The notes below the pieces were generated by a model that was not told the origin of the DNA, ran no database searches, and saw only the letters and a list, made by a program, of their open reading frames with translations. Below are positions 32,920 through 42,479 of a stretch of DNA of 64,000 nt, piece after piece. The position numbers and the translations under genes were made by a program. Every line of letters starts with the position of its first letter. Positions within the stretch are counted from its first letter, which is position 1. The stretch is from Halostagnicola sp. A56 (GTDB lineage Archaea > Halobacteriota > Halobacteria > Halobacteriales > Natrialbaceae). The stretch is taken from assembly GCF_000691505.1 (NCBI RefSeq), contig NZ_JMIP02000014.1, forward strand, positions 547,943 through 611,942, written 5' to 3'.

Positions 32920-33711
32920 ATGCAGACGATCACGTCAGCAGACGGAACCAGTATCGCGTACGAAACAGACGGGGATGGCCCGCCGCTGGTCCTCCTTCAC
33001 GGGGGCGGAACGCGAAGCTACTGGGAGCCGCTCGTTCCCCGGTTTGCAGACGACTTCACGGTCGTTCGGCCGGACCGACGAGGACGTGGAGACAGCGGCG
33101 ACGGCGACGAGTACGATATCGGCCGCGAGATCGAAGACGCTCGCGCAGTGGTCGACGCCGTGGCCAGCGATCCGATCCTGTTCGGGCACTCTTTCGGCGG
33201 TCTACAGGCAATCGAGGTCGCTCGAGACGCGTCCGTGCAAGCGATCGTCGCTTACGAACCTGCCTATCTGGTCGGCGAGTACCGAACGCAAGCGGATCTC
33301 GCGTCCCGAATGCAGGCCCAACTCGAGAACGGCAATCGTCGCGAGGCGATGAAACTCCACTTCGAGGAGGTAATCCACGGCGGCGAAATCGACGATATCG
33401 ACGGATGGCTAGAGGAGTGGCCCGCCTGGCCGGAGTACGTCGAACACGTCGAGAACGCGGCGCGGATGGACCGCGCGCTTGAGGACCACCGACTTCCAGA
33501 GACGCTGGACGCGGACGCGCCGGCGCTCTTGCTGACCGGAAACGAAGGACCGTCGCATCTTCGGGAGAGCGTTCGAGCGGTTCATGACGCACTTCCCGAG
33601 AGCCGACTCCTCGAGTTCGACGGAATCGGTCACCTCGGTCCGACCGAAACACCGGAACGGATCGCGACCGAGGTTCGACGGTTTCTCGAAGAAACGGGAG
33701 CGGCAAATTAG
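32920..33711 (+). CDS. Alpha/beta hydrolase
   Basis: A 263-residue alpha/beta-hydrolase-fold enzyme. The oxyanion strand is PLVLLHGGGTRSYWEP, the nucleophile elbow is FGHSFGGLQA with the catalytic Ser, and the late His is in DGIGHLGPTETPE. The acid residue is probably in LLLTGNEGP or nearby. It is similar to small esterases and haloperoxidase-like hydrolases; the substrate is unknown. It is convergent with grpE and follows the bat-like regulator on the same strand with its own TATA element. Confidence 0.85.
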   Translation: MQTITSADGTSIAYETDGDGPPLVLLHGGGTRSYWEPLVPRFADDFTVVRPDRRGRGDSGDGDEYDIGREIEDARAVVDAVASDPILFGHSFGGLQAIEVARDASVQAIVAYEPAYLVGEYRTQADLASRMQAQLENGNRREAMKLHFEEVIHGGEIDDIDGWLEEWPAWPEYVEHVENAARMDRALEDHRLPETLDADAPALLLTGNEGPSHLRESVRAVHDALPESRLLEFDGIGHLGPTETPERIATEVRRFLEETGAAN

Positions 33712-33775
33712 ACAGTAAAAGGAGAGCGGACCCGATACGGACGGCTTCGAATCGCACGCCCGTTTTCGAACCCTG

Positions 33776-34696
33776 TCAGTTTCCGGTTTCCGCTTCGGCG
33801 TCTCCAGATTCGTTTGCCGACTCCTCGGCTGTCCCACCGTCCGCATCCGCGCCGGTTTCAACGTCTTCGTCGGCAAACTCCCCGTTCGAGACGGTGATCT
33901 GTGCGTTCTGAATCACCTTCTCGCCCATCTCGTAGCCGGGCGTGAACACGTCCGCGACCGTTCCCTCGGGCTGGTCGCTGTCGACATTCATCATGACCTC
34001 GTGGCGCTGGGGGTCGACTTCGGCCCCCGCCTCCGGATCGATTTCGGTGACGTTCTCGTCCTCGAGGATCCGGTCGAACTCCCGCAGAGTCATGTCGACG
34101 CCGTCGCGGAGGCTCTCGACGTCGCCGCTTTCCTCCTCGAGCGCGCGCTTGAGGTTGTCTCGGACGCCGACGAGCCGTTCGACCAGGTCCTCGGTCGCGC
34201 GCTCTTTCATCTGCTCCTGGCGCTTTTTCGCCCGCTTCTTGTAGTTCTGGAAGTCGGCCTGTTTGCGTTTGAGCCGGCTCTGGAGGTCTTCGATTTCGGC
34301 TTCTGCCTCCTCGAGCTGTTCGTCTCGCTGCTCGAGAGCCGCCTGAAGTTCACCGATCGTTTCGGCCTGTTCCTCGATGCGACCGACGAGGTCCGCCTCG
34401 CGTTCGACCGCGTCCTCGAGCAGTCGGTCGACTTCCTCGGAGGTGTCCTCGTCCGGGATCGATGCGACGGAGTCAGCGAGCGTCACCGAAACGTCGGTCT
34501 CGGCGTGTCCACCCTCGGGCGATTCGTCGCCGGTCGGTTCGGCCGCAGAATCCGACGCATCGGCCATATCGCGCCCGTCGGAGACAGAGTCGTCGGTTCG
34601 GCGTGCCGATTGCTCGTTTCCGCCGGCAACGTCGTCGGATTCCTCCTCGGACGGAACGGACTGGGCGTCTGCGTTCGTGCCCTCGTCTTCGCTCAT
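33776..34696 (-). CDS. grpE: Nucleotide exchange factor GrpE
   Basis: A 306-residue GrpE, the exchange factor that releases ADP from DnaK. Residues 1-95 are an acidic, Ser-rich disordered region. A long coiled coil follows (EEQAETIGELQAALEQRDEQ, then DLQSRLKRKQADFQNYKKRA). The C-terminal beta domain shows QRHEVMMNVDSDQPEGTVAD and FTPGYEMGEKVIQNAQITVS, the family core. The tail is acidic and low in complexity. It is on the same strand as dnaK but separated from it by two plus-strand genes. Confidence 0.93.
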   Translation of the reverse strand: MSEDEGTNADAQSVPSEEESDDVAGGNEQSARRTDDSVSDGRDMADASDSAAEPTGDESPEGGHAETDVSVTLADSVASIPDEDTSEEVDRLLEDAVEREADLVGRIEEQAETIGELQAALEQRDEQLEEAEAEIEDLQSRLKRKQADFQNYKKRAKKRQEQMKERATEDLVERLVGVRDNLKRALEEESGDVESLRDGVDMTLREFDRILEDENVTEIDPEAGAEVDPQRHEVMMNVDSDQPEGTVADVFTPGYEMGEKVIQNAQITVSNGEFADEDVETGADADGGTAEESANESGDAEAETGN

Positions 34697-34807
34697 ATCC
34701 CAGTCAAAGAACAGCGGTAATAAAAGGGTTGAGGTCCGGTCGCGAACGTGTCGACCGGTCCGATTGTAGCCGCGGGCGAGGCGTTCGACGAGTCGCGGTT
34801 CGTCCGG

Positions 34808-35638
34808 CTACGAGCGGGAGTTCGACTTCGTGAGCCAGATGCCGACGAGGAACGTCCCCGTCAGCACCGCCGCGAGTCCGAGGTAGGTGAGATCGACCAG
34901 TCGGTTGAATCCTGCTACGGACTGGCGACCGAAGAAGACGGTGACATAGGCGAGCAGGGAGGAGAGGGCGAGCACGCTTCGAACACCTCGCTTCTCGAAG
35001 TGGCGGCGACCGACCAGAACGACGAAGACGCCAACGGAGACGACGGCGAGCGAGAGCGCGTACTGGGCGATCTGTACGCGCGGGGGATAGCTCGCCCCGG
35101 GTGCGAGATAGAACAGGCTCAATCCGACGTGGGCCGGAACCGTCAGGCTCCCGGCGGCGAAGGCGGCGGTGACCTGTCCCGCGGTTAGTCGCGGCGCCCA
35201 GACGAGAATCGTCGCGACGACGAAGAGGGTGAAGATCAGGATCGCCGTCCAGAAGTGAAGCGAGAGGATGTCCGTAGTGTACTGCTGGACGGTCTCGCGT
35301 CCCAGCGCCACCTGAACCGGCGTCAGTACCATTCCGAGGACGACCAGCGCGGTGACGCGTCGGTCGACGTTCGCCCGTCGGATCGAGGCGACGGCGGTCC
35401 CGATGATCGCGAAGCCGGCGAACATCGAGACGAAGCGATGGAACCACTCGTAGAAACTCACGATGTGGGCCGGAAACAGGTTGAACGGCCCGGCGTCACA
35501 TCGGGGCCAGTTCGCCTCGCAACCGAGACCGGAACCGGTCGCTTTCGCCGCGACACCGAGTAGAATCGTCGCGCCGACCAGCACGAGCGTCCCCGCCAAC
35601 AGATGCGGAAAGCCGAACCGATCGCGGAGCGAACGCAT
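34808..35638 (-). CDS. ctaA: COX15/CtaA family heme A synthase
   Basis: A 276-residue membrane enzyme that oxidises heme O to heme A for terminal oxidases. About eight TM helices are visible, starting FPHLLAGTLVLVGATILLGV. Conserved features are the G-x-G-L-x-C segment ATGSGLGCEANWPRC (paired Cys as in CtaA), the helix with EWFHRFVSMFAG (heme-ligand His) and DILSLHFWTAIL (second His). The open frame continues 119 codons upstream with Arg-rich content, but MRSLRDRFGFPH is the membrane-protein start. It is divergent from purF across a 245-base spacer. Confidence 0.87.
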   Translation of the reverse strand: MRSLRDRFGFPHLLAGTLVLVGATILLGVAAKATGSGLGCEANWPRCDAGPFNLFPAHIVSFYEWFHRFVSMFAGFAIIGTAVASIRRANVDRRVTALVVLGMVLTPVQVALGRETVQQYTTDILSLHFWTAILIFTLFVVATILVWAPRLTAGQVTAAFAAGSLTVPAHVGLSLFYLAPGASYPPRVQIAQYALSLAVVSVGVFVVLVGRRHFEKRGVRSVLALSSLLAYVTVFFGRQSVAGFNRLVDLTYLGLAAVLTGTFLVGIWLTKSNSRS

Positions 35639-35883
35639 AGTCGAGTTGGATGTGTGTGTAGTAGACGACACGGTCTTCAGGCGGGGCTTGGGAACGCCCG
35701 CATTTAGGTTATCCGAGTCGGTCCCAGCGCTCGAGAATCGAATCCAGCGCCGATCTTCGACCTGTCGTCGGAGACGGCTGTGAACCAGACTATATCCACA
35801 ATCGTGTATATCTTTCGCGTTTTCGAGACTGATTCGAGCACAAACAAGGAGGTTTTTATCGGTCGGGCTCCGTAGGATGAGCC

Positions 35884-37395
35884 ATGACTGAAGCGCGGGG
35901 CGAGACTCCCCGGCGAACAGGAATGACCGAGAAGTGCGGCGTCGTCGGCGTCGCGCTGAACGGTCGATCGGCGGCACGACCGTTGTACTACGCACTCTAC
36001 GCGCTCCAGCACCGCGGTCAGGAGTCGGCGGGGATCGTCACACACGACGGCTTCCAGCAACACAGCCACGTCGACATGGGCCTGGTCGGCGACGTGTTCG
36101 GCGAGGACGACCTCGACGTGCTCAACGGGTCGGCGGGGATCGGCCACGTCCGCTACCCGACCGCGGGATCGGTCGACTCGAGCTGTGCACAGCCGTTCTC
36201 GGTGTCGTTCAAGAGCGGCTCGCTCGGGCTGAGCCACAACGGTAACCTCGTCAACGCCGACGAAATTCGGGACGAACTCGCCGGCGCGGGCCACGCGTTT
36301 ACCAGCGACGGTGACACCGAAGTGATCGCCCACGACCTCGCGCGCAACCTGCTCGAGGAGGACCTCGTTCGCGCGGTAAAGCGCACGATGCAGCGGATCC
36401 ACGGCTCGTACTCGCTGACGATCAGCCACGACGAGACGATCATGGGCGTGCGCGACCCGCAGGGGAATCGCCCGCTCTGTATCGGGAAGCTCGAGGACGG
36501 CTACATTCTGGCCTCCGAGTCGGCGGCGATCGACACGCTCGACGGCGAGCTCGTCCGCGACGTTCGGCCGGGCGAACTCGTCGTTTTGCAGGAAGACGGG
36601 CAGGGATTCGACTCCTACCAGTTGATCGAGCGCGAGCACACGGCACACTGCTTTTTCGAACACGTCTACTTCGCCCGCCCTGACAGCGTGATCGACGACA
36701 CGCTCGTCTACGAGGCTCGACGCGAACTCGGTCGCACGCTCTGGGCCGAAAGCGGCGTGGAAACGGACGTCGTGATGCCGGTTCCCGACTCGGGGCGGGC
36801 GTTTGCCTCCGGCTACGCCGACGCGGCGAGCGAGACGACGGCCGACGGCGAGCCCCGAGACGAGAACGACGACGGCGTCGAGTTCGCCGAGGGCCTGATG
36901 AAAAACCGCTACGTGGGCCGGACGTTCATCATGCCGACCCAGGACGAACGCGAGCGCGCGGTTCGGCTGAAGCTCAACCCGATCAAATCGACCGTCGAGG
37001 GCAAGACCGTCACGCTCATCGACGACTCCATCGTTCGCGGGACGACCTCCACCCAGCTCGTGCAACTGCTCAAAGACTGCGGGGCCGAGGAGGTCCACAT
37101 GCGAATCGGCGCACCGCCGATCGTCGCGCCCTGTTACATGGGCATCGACATGGCGACGCGGGAGGAACTGATCGCCGCAGACAAGGACACCGCGGGAGTC
37201 TGTGAGGCCATCGACGCCGACAGCCTCGCGTACCTCTCGACCGACGGCGTCGCAGACGTTCTCGAGAGCGACCGCGATGACCTCTGTATGGGCTGTGTGA
37301 CCGGCAAATACCCCTACGACATCGAAGACGAAGAGACCGACCGCGACGTGGCTCGACCCCAACTCGAGGGGTCGGCGCTACACGCCGACGACTAA
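35884..37395 (+). CDS. purF: Amidophosphoribosyltransferase PurF
   Basis: A 503-residue enzyme for the first step of purine synthesis, forming phosphoribosylamine from PRPP and glutamine. The glutaminase domain starts TEKCGVVGVAL; the catalytic Cys is residue 18 from this start and must be exposed by processing. ALQHRGQESAGI and GIGHVRYPTAG follow. The PRTase domain has VTLIDDSIVRGTTS, the PRPP loop. A second ATG 39 bases downstream (MTEKCGVV) is also possible. TTTTTATC 26-33 bases upstream of the first ATG fits a TATA box with almost no leader. The final codons SALHADD are repeated in decayed form after the stop. Confidence 0.93.
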   Translation: MTEARGETPRRTGMTEKCGVVGVALNGRSAARPLYYALYALQHRGQESAGIVTHDGFQQHSHVDMGLVGDVFGEDDLDVLNGSAGIGHVRYPTAGSVDSSCAQPFSVSFKSGSLGLSHNGNLVNADEIRDELAGAGHAFTSDGDTEVIAHDLARNLLEEDLVRAVKRTMQRIHGSYSLTISHDETIMGVRDPQGNRPLCIGKLEDGYILASESAAIDTLDGELVRDVRPGELVVLQEDGQGFDSYQLIEREHTAHCFFEHVYFARPDSVIDDTLVYEARRELGRTLWAESGVETDVVMPVPDSGRAFASGYADAASETTADGEPRDENDDGVEFAEGLMKNRYVGRTFIMPTQDERERAVRLKLNPIKSTVEGKTVTLIDDSIVRGTTSTQLVQLLKDCGAEEVHMRIGAPPIVAPCYMGIDMATREELIAADKDTAGVCEAIDADSLAYLSTDGVADVLESDRDDLCMGCVTGKYPYDIEDEETDRDVARPQLEGSALHADD

Positions 37396-37500
37396 GGGAA
37401 CGGCGCTACACGCGGACGATTGAGGGGTCTGCGCTACACACCGCGACTGCGGGCTGGCGCTGCACGCAGACAACGAGGGTCCGGCGCTGCACGCCACCGA
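37371..37500 (+). repeat. Degenerate 26-28 bp tandem repeat at the purF 3' end
   Basis: Five units share the core GCGCTACAC or GCGCTGCAC at 37375, 37403, 37431, 37457 and 37484, with a CGACGACTAAGG-like second half. The first unit is the last codons and stop of purF (SALHADD-stop); the later units are non-coding copies that diverge progressively. It looks like slippage duplication of the gene's 3' end. Confidence 0.65.
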
Positions 37501-37598
37501 CCGATCGCGCCAACGAGCCAATCGAGTGATCCAATTTTGCGATGGCGCGTCGACCGTCTCGGGAAACGATTATCCCACTGCCACCGCCTGTAGGTACC

Positions 37599-38876
37599 AT
37601 GGAACGTTACGATCTCGTCTATCGACTCTACGACGAGTACGATACGAAGACGCTCCGGGAGTACCAGGAGTTCGTCGACGTGTTTCCGGCGATCGATTCG
37701 CGGGCCGCCCTCGAGCACTGGCAGGAAGCGAACACGGTCCTCGAGGAGCGAAAGGACGAGATACGCGGCGATTTCGCTGCGGGCGAGACGTTCGCCGAGA
37801 CCGCCGCGCGGGCGACTCGAGAGCAGGCGTTTACCGCCCTCGATCTGAACGCGAAGTACGACCGGGCCGTGAACGTGCTCGTCCTCGACGTCGACGAGAC
37901 GCTTCGATCCGCGGGCGGGACGGACAACGAGATACCACGGGACACGCTGCACATGCTCACGGAGTTTCACGAGGCCGGGATTCCGATCGTTATCTGTACC
38001 GGCCAGACCCTAGAGAACGTCAAGGGCTTTGCAATCCAGGGGCTTGGCAGCGAAATCGTCCACTCGGGCGACCTCTCGATCGTCTACGAGGCGGGGACGG
38101 GCGTCTTCACGCCCGGCCACGGCGCGAACACGAAGCAGTTGCTCTACGAGGACCTAGACGAGGAGATTCGCACGGTGTTCGACGACGTTCGAAGCCGGGT
38201 ACTCCCGGAGGCCCCGACGGACCTCCGCCGGGGCTGTCACCTGCAGGGCAACGAGTTCAACGTGACGATGAAGCCAAACTACGAGACCGGGACCTCGCAG
38301 GCGCGAGCGGTCATCGACGAGGCGCTGGTTTACCTGATCGACCTGCTCGCCGACGCCGTCGGCTCGGCGCTCGAGATCGGCGATGACGACGGGAGCGACA
38401 CCCGCACCATCGAGGGTAACGCGGTCGTCGAGTGGACGCGGGCGTTTTACGCCGATCAGGATCCCGAGATCCGCGCCGTCCTCGAGAGCGAACAGGCCTA
38501 TCCGGACCTCGACGCTGATTCGATCCCGTCCGTGCTCGCCGAGACGCTCGAGCGAATCGACGTGGCTTACTACGAGGCCGACGCGGCGGAGATCGGCAGC
38601 CTCGAGTTGAACAAGGTCGTCGGCGTTGAACGAGCGCTCGAGGTGCTCGGAATCGACGACCCGTTCGCGCTCGTGATGGGCGACTCGAAGAGCGACCTGC
38701 GGGTGATGAAGTGGGTCGACGACAACGACGCCGGCATCGCCGCGGCTCCAGAACACGCCTCGCAGGACACGCTCGATCACGTGCTTCGGACGGACGACCT
38801 CGTCTTCGATCAGGGAAAGAGCGTCGACGTGTTACGGACGGTCTACGCGCTCAATCTGCTGGCGCGACTCGAGTGA
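37599..38876 (+). CDS. HAD superfamily protein, 425 residues
   Basis: A large HAD-fold hydrolase. Motif I is VLDVDETLRS (Asp97, Asp99), motif II is VICTGQT, and motif IV is VMGDSKSDLRVM. The first 90 residues form a helical extension (LREYQEFVDVFPAIDSRAAL). A cap region lies between motifs II and IV, containing GCHLQGNEFNVTMKPNYETG. HAD enzymes mostly dephosphorylate small molecules; the substrate is unknown, and the motif is DxDET rather than the common DxDGT. The ATG before ERYDLVYRLYD is chosen over one 57 bases upstream in the repeat-derived region. Confidence 0.85.
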   Translation: MERYDLVYRLYDEYDTKTLREYQEFVDVFPAIDSRAALEHWQEANTVLEERKDEIRGDFAAGETFAETAARATREQAFTALDLNAKYDRAVNVLVLDVDETLRSAGGTDNEIPRDTLHMLTEFHEAGIPIVICTGQTLENVKGFAIQGLGSEIVHSGDLSIVYEAGTGVFTPGHGANTKQLLYEDLDEEIRTVFDDVRSRVLPEAPTDLRRGCHLQGNEFNVTMKPNYETGTSQARAVIDEALVYLIDLLADAVGSALEIGDDDGSDTRTIEGNAVVEWTRAFYADQDPEIRAVLESEQAYPDLDADSIPSVLAETLERIDVAYYEADAAEIGSLELNKVVGVERALEVLGIDDPFALVMGDSKSDLRVMKWVDDNDAGIAAAPEHASQDTLDHVLRTDDLVFDQGKSVDVLRTVYALNLLARLE

Positions 38877-39875
38877 GCGGGCGGCGAACTCGCGTCGAAC
38901 TCGCCGCCGTCCTCGTCAGTCCGGTTTCTGCGCTCGATCGAAGCCCGGACGGGAGCGGGACCCCGTCCTGGGTTGAGAGACATGAGCATCCTCGACACGG
39001 GGGCGAAGCCGCCTCGAGGATCCGGGCACGGACACGCAATCGTACGGTCAGTACGTGATGAGCACTGGGTACGCACCCGACGGGGTGTGTTCCCCGCAAA
39101 GGCGTCGATGTGAGGCAGGTGTTTTGTTATGAACAACCTGCCTGAGAGTAGCGTATCGAAACTCGTTCGGCCCGGTCTCGCCGGTCGACGTACCCTCCGA
39201 CTACGCGGATAGTGAACACGCCTCGCGTCGGCCGATAGACCGCGATTTCGTTCGGTGGTGTGTGCCTACGTCCGGAACGATGTCGGGATCGAGAACGGAC
39301 GGGTGTCGGCAGCCGGAACGAATAGGCTCGCGTTCTGGCGCGGCCGATCCACGGGGTAGATGATGCGGCGACCAACGTAGGGCGTATCGATCCACACGGA
39401 TGGCGCGTCGACCGGTCGTCACGTCGGCCGCTCGTCCGCCGGTGACGCGGGTGGTCGACTGCGACACTGGAGGACGAACGCCGACGGACGACGAACCGAT
39501 TCGGTGTTCGGTTCACTTTCGAGAACTGTTTCGTTCAGGAAAGCAACGATGTCGATTCGGAGCGGCATCGAAACGATTCGGTTTTGCGATGACACTCCGG
39601 ACCGCGGTCACGGTGCCTGCCGGCTATCGCTTTCGACGGGAGACAGCGCGTGTTACTCTGCCGGTTGGATTGCGTTCGACGGGGTAAAACCACGGCGCAC
39701 GCTTGCGGTATAGACTGCTTACCCGGTCGCTAACGACCGTTGTGACGAGCTGCACGATCGTTCGCTGCGTGGGAAATAGCCGCTCGAGATTCGGCCCTGT
39801 TAATCCGCTCATAGAAACCGCCTACTTTCGGTTACAAGCCGGATAACTACAACCTATCCCGGCCGAGAGGTCGGT
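38877..39875. other. Long gene-free stretch with inverted repeats
   Basis: About one kilobase without a credible gene: frames here are Arg/Ser-rich shadows. It holds an inverted repeat (ATCCTCGA at 38988-38995 with TCGAGGAT at 39014-39021) and a strong hairpin at 39113-39143. No tRNA, rRNA, SRP RNA or RNase P RNA signature was recognised, and no transposase motif. It may carry a structured RNA or be a decayed region. Confidence 0.5.
39113..39143. repeat. Hairpin: 8-bp stem AGGCAGGT/ACCTGCCT with inner TGTT/AACA
   Basis: AGGCAGGT (39113-39120) pairs with ACCTGCCT (39136-39143). Inside it, TGTT pairs with AACA around a three-base loop, with a four-base bulge on the 5' side. The hairpin lies in the gene-free kilobase, away from any stop codon, so it is not an obvious terminator of a known gene. 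Confidence 0.5.
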
Positions 39876-40091
39876 ATGATCACCTGTACGAACTGCGAGA
39901 CCGCCCAGTTTCTCCAGATCACGCAGAGTCGGGTGTACTTCGAAGACGGCGAGATGATCAACGAAATCACCGAACACTACGAATGTACGCTCTGTGAATC
40001 GACGGGACAGTACATTTACGACGAGGACCACGACGAAGCGAGCGTCACAGGCGACGTCGAACTCACCAGAGAGCGACCGAAGTACGCGTAA
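39876..40091 (+). CDS. Small zinc beta-ribbon protein
   Basis: A 71-residue haloarchaeal zinc-ribbon protein: ITCTNCETAQFLQITQSRVY at the start (Cys3, Cys6) and HYECTLCESTGQYIYD (Cys36, Cys39) complete a four-Cys zinc site. The rest is acidic. Such proteins (DUF7838-like) are conserved in haloarchaea without known function. It is convergent with gvpM. Confidence 0.72.
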   Translation: MITCTNCETAQFLQITQSRVYFEDGEMINEITEHYECTLCESTGQYIYDEDHDEASVTGDVELTRERPKYA

Positions 40092-40164
40092 AAACTCGCG
40101 CCGAGTTCGACTCGTCTCTCTCGGGGTTGGAATCGGTTCGTCTCGCTCGGTGATCTTCTGGCGT

Positions 40165-40518
40165 TCACCGTTTTTCGTTTCGCTCGTTCGATTCTGACGA
40201 TGCGTTCCGATCGTTCGCGTTCGTCGTCGTGTCCGCGTTCGTCGTCGTGTCCGTATCGTTCGATCCAGCGGGGACGCGGTTTCTCGAGTCGCCGTACTGT
40301 CGGCGGGTGAGGGCCGAGCGACGGCGCTCCGTGTCCCACTTCTCGAAGAGTCCGTACTCGGTCATCGTGTCCATCCCGGCGAGGACGGCCGTGAGTTTGA
40401 GCCCGACGAGGGGGATGTCGGCGACCGAAACGATCACGTCGACGCGGAGGACGACCCCGTCGCGCAAGATCACGTCGAGGAGGTCGACCAGCACCTCGTC
40501 GTCTTTTCTTGGAATCAT
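40165..40518 (-). CDS. gvpM: Gas vesicle protein GvpM
   Basis: A 117-residue member of the GvpA/J/M family. The core reads VLVDLLDVILRDGVVLRVDV and LVGLKLTAVLAGMDTMTEYG, followed by the GvpM-specific LFEKWDTER. A Thr/Asn-rich C-terminal tail (about 35 residues) extends past the family length. GvpM is an accessory protein needed for vesicle formation in Halobacterium. It is the last gene of the minus-strand gvp operon; its start overlaps gvpL by four bases. Confidence 0.92.
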   Translation of the reverse strand: MIPRKDDEVLVDLLDVILRDGVVLRVDVIVSVADIPLVGLKLTAVLAGMDTMTEYGLFEKWDTERRRSALTRRQYGDSRNRVPAGSNDTDTTTNADTTTNANDRNASSESNERNEKR

Positions 40519-41435
40519 TCGTCGGTCCCTCCCAGTTCGGGTGCAAAGGTGTACGGCGGCCACGGACCGGTGAACGTGACCGCGAAGCCGGGGTTCTCCG
40601 CGACGTCGTCGAGGACCGATCCGACCGCGGACTCGTCGTCCTCGTGGGCCAGAACAGTAAACCGACACAGCGTCTCGCCGTCGTCGATTCCCGCCGGTTT
40701 CGTCGAACCCGTCGAGCCGTCTCCGAGCGTCGCGCTGGGGGAGCGCTCGAGCGCGTGCACTTCGCGGGCGCGTTCGTCGAGCCGATTCCGGAGGTCCGAT
40801 TCGACGGTTTCCCGACGGTTCGCTCGCAACTGGCCGACGCGCTGTTCATACTGTTTTTCGAGCAAGTGCGCGGTTCCCGAACTCGAGTCGTCGATCCGAT
40901 CGCGGAGGTCGGCGAGTCGCCCGTCCGTCTCGAGGAGGTGTTGCTCGTCGACGGAATCCGTCTCGACGACTTCGATGCGGTACTCCCAGTGGCCGGCCAG
41001 TTCCCGAAGCGTTCGCTCGAGCGTGCCGTATTCGGTCCGGAGCCACTCTCGAAGCCCCTCGTCGCCGGTTCTGACGATCGTATCGAACTGAAACGGCACC
41101 GGCGTGCCGAAGGTCTCCCCCGCGCTATCGACGACGGTCTGGTGGCGGACAAGCCACCGTTTGATCTGGGCGATGTCGCCCGAATCGTAGATGTCGTCGC
41201 ACGCGTGACAGACGACGCCGATATCGTCGACGGCGAGCACCGTGACGGGTTCGCCGTCGACACCGCCGTTCTCGAGGGAGAGCCGATCCCCGTCGCCCGG
41301 AACGTCGTCGCCGTCGATCCGAACCGCACAGTATAGGTAGCGGCCGTCCTCGATATTGGGCGGGGTATTTTCATCGGCAGCACCAGACCGACGCCCCCGA
41401 GAGCCGACGCCCGAGTCCGCTCGATCGCGACTCAT
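40515..41435 (-). CDS. gvpL: Gas vesicle protein GvpL
   Basis: A 306-residue GvpF/L family protein. It has the typical start after a 30-residue polar leader ([12 protein letters not shown]), the middle [20 protein letters not shown], a coiled-coil region with [17 protein letters not shown], and the end [19 protein letters not shown], the family signature (TGPWPPYxF). GvpL interacts with other accessory Gvp proteins during assembly. It overlaps both gvpK and gvpM by ATGA. Confidence 0.92.
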   Translation of the reverse strand: MSRDRADSGVGSRGRRSGAADENTPPNIEDGRYLYCAVRIDGDDVPGDGDRLSLENGGVDGEPVTVLAVDDIGVVCHACDDIYDSGDIAQIKRWLVRHQTVVDSAGETFGTPVPFQFDTIVRTGDEGLREWLRTEYGTLERTLRELAGHWEYRIEVVETDSVDEQHLLETDGRLADLRDRIDDSSSGTAHLLEKQYEQRVGQLRANRRETVESDLRNRLDERAREVHALERSPSATLGDGSTGSTKPAGIDDGETLCRFTVLAHEDDESAVGSVLDDVAENPGFAVTFTGPWPPYTFAPELGGTDE

Positions 41436-41776
41436 CGGTTCTCACCGCCGAATACGGAGTAGCCGGGTCGTCGGTAGTCCTCGTGCTCGCCCGATAACTG
41501 CTCGATGGCGTCGCGTACCAGCCCGTCGAGGTCGCCACGGAGGTCGTCGACGTCGTCGTCGATGCCCTCGTCGGCTTTCAGCGACTCGAGTTCGGCCTCG
41601 ATCGTCGCGAGCTGTTCTCCCAGCCGCTCGATCTCGTCCTCTTGTAGATCACCGGACTCCATTCGGCGGATGGCTTCCCGCTCGAGTGCGTCGACGAGCA
41701 GTTCGACGACGGTGACTACGAGCGTCATGAGGCCGTCCCTCGCGTTCTCGCCGTCGCCGACGTCGATGGTCGTCAT
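41432..41776 (-). CDS. gvpK: Gas vesicle protein GvpK
   Basis: A 114-residue Gvp[21 protein letters not shown], then [22 protein letters not shown], the conserved core, and a polar C-terminus ending [10 protein letters not shown]. GvpK is one of the accessory proteins needed for gas vesicles. It overlaps gvpJ and gvpL by four bases each. Confidence 0.93.
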   Translation of the reverse strand: MTTIDVGDGENARDGLMTLVVTVVELLVDALEREAIRRMESGDLQEDEIERLGEQLATIEAELESLKADEGIDDDVDDLRGDLDGLVRDAIEQLSGEHEDYRRPGYSVFGGENR

Positions 41777-42378
41777 TCGGCACCCGCCTCCGGTATCGCC
41801 TCGATCTCTCCGTCGTCCTCGTCGGCGTCGTCACCGGCCGGGTCTGCCGACTCGGTGTCGGTATCAGCCAGGGCCGCCTCGGTGTCGTCGGCAGCCTGCT
41901 GCGATTCAGCGTCGCCGACGGTCGGGTCCGCTTCGGTGCCGTCGCTGGTCGGGTTCGCTTCGGTTTCCTCGACGGCTGCGCCCCGATCGCTGTCGCTATC
42001 AGTGGCTGTCTCGTCTCTTTCGGCGTCGGCCTGATCGTCAGAATCACCGCCGCCATCCTCGGGATTCGGCGTGACGTTCACGCCTCGAGTCGGATCGATC
42101 GCCGGATTGGGACGATCCGTGTCGGCCAGCTCAGGATCGTCGACGGCCTCGGCGACTCGCCGCATATCCGTCCCCTCGGGGAACTCGAGACCGTACTTCG
42201 CCGCCGTCTCGAACGAGGCGATCGCGGCTCGAAGCTGGATCCCCAGAAGCTGTGTGTCGCCGATCGAGACCGCGATGTCGGCGTTGATGACGATCCCCTT
42301 GTCGAGGAGCAGTTCGACGACCTCAGCGAGGTCGGTCTGTTGGCGACTCGGCTGGAAGTCATCGACCACGCCGATCAC
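41773..42378 (-). CDS. gvpJ: Gas vesicle protein GvpJ with long acidic tail
   Basis: A 201-residue GvpA/J family protein, much longer than typical GvpJ (about 110-120). Residues 1-75 hold the family core [20 protein letters not shown] and [20 protein letters not shown] with the GvpJ-type [11 protein letters not shown]. The last 120 residues are almost only Asp, Glu, Ser, Thr, Ala, with several degenerate repeats around [12 protein letters not shown] and [12 protein letters not shown]. The start is GTG (revcomp CAC at 42376). A 101-base gap separates it from the upstream gene. Confidence 0.9.
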   Translation of the reverse strand: MIGVVDDFQPSRQQTDLAEVVELLLDKGIVINADIAVSIGDTQLLGIQLRAAIASFETAAKYGLEFPEGTDMRRVAEAVDDPELADTDRPNPAIDPTRGVNVTPNPEDGGGDSDDQADAERDETATDSDSDRGAAVEETEANPTSDGTEADPTVGDAESQQAADDTEAALADTDTESADPAGDDADEDDGEIEAIPEAGAE

Positions 42379-42479
42379 CTCCCCGCGCGGTCGTTCGAGC
42401 GCTCCGCGGGTGTTCGTAGTCGATTCGGGCTGACGCGTCGACCGTCGGACATCGTGATTTAGCTAGCATTGCGTTCACC

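Noticed and set aside
35704-37362. 552-codon open frame on minus opposite purF
   Set aside because: It is antisense to a firmly identified purF, Arg/Val/Asp-rich without domains, and arises from GC-biased third positions.
39055-39145. GTGATGA and CTGA words that could be box C and box D of an sRNA
   Set aside because: They are about 85 bases apart without C'/D' boxes or a terminal stem, so chance is more likely.
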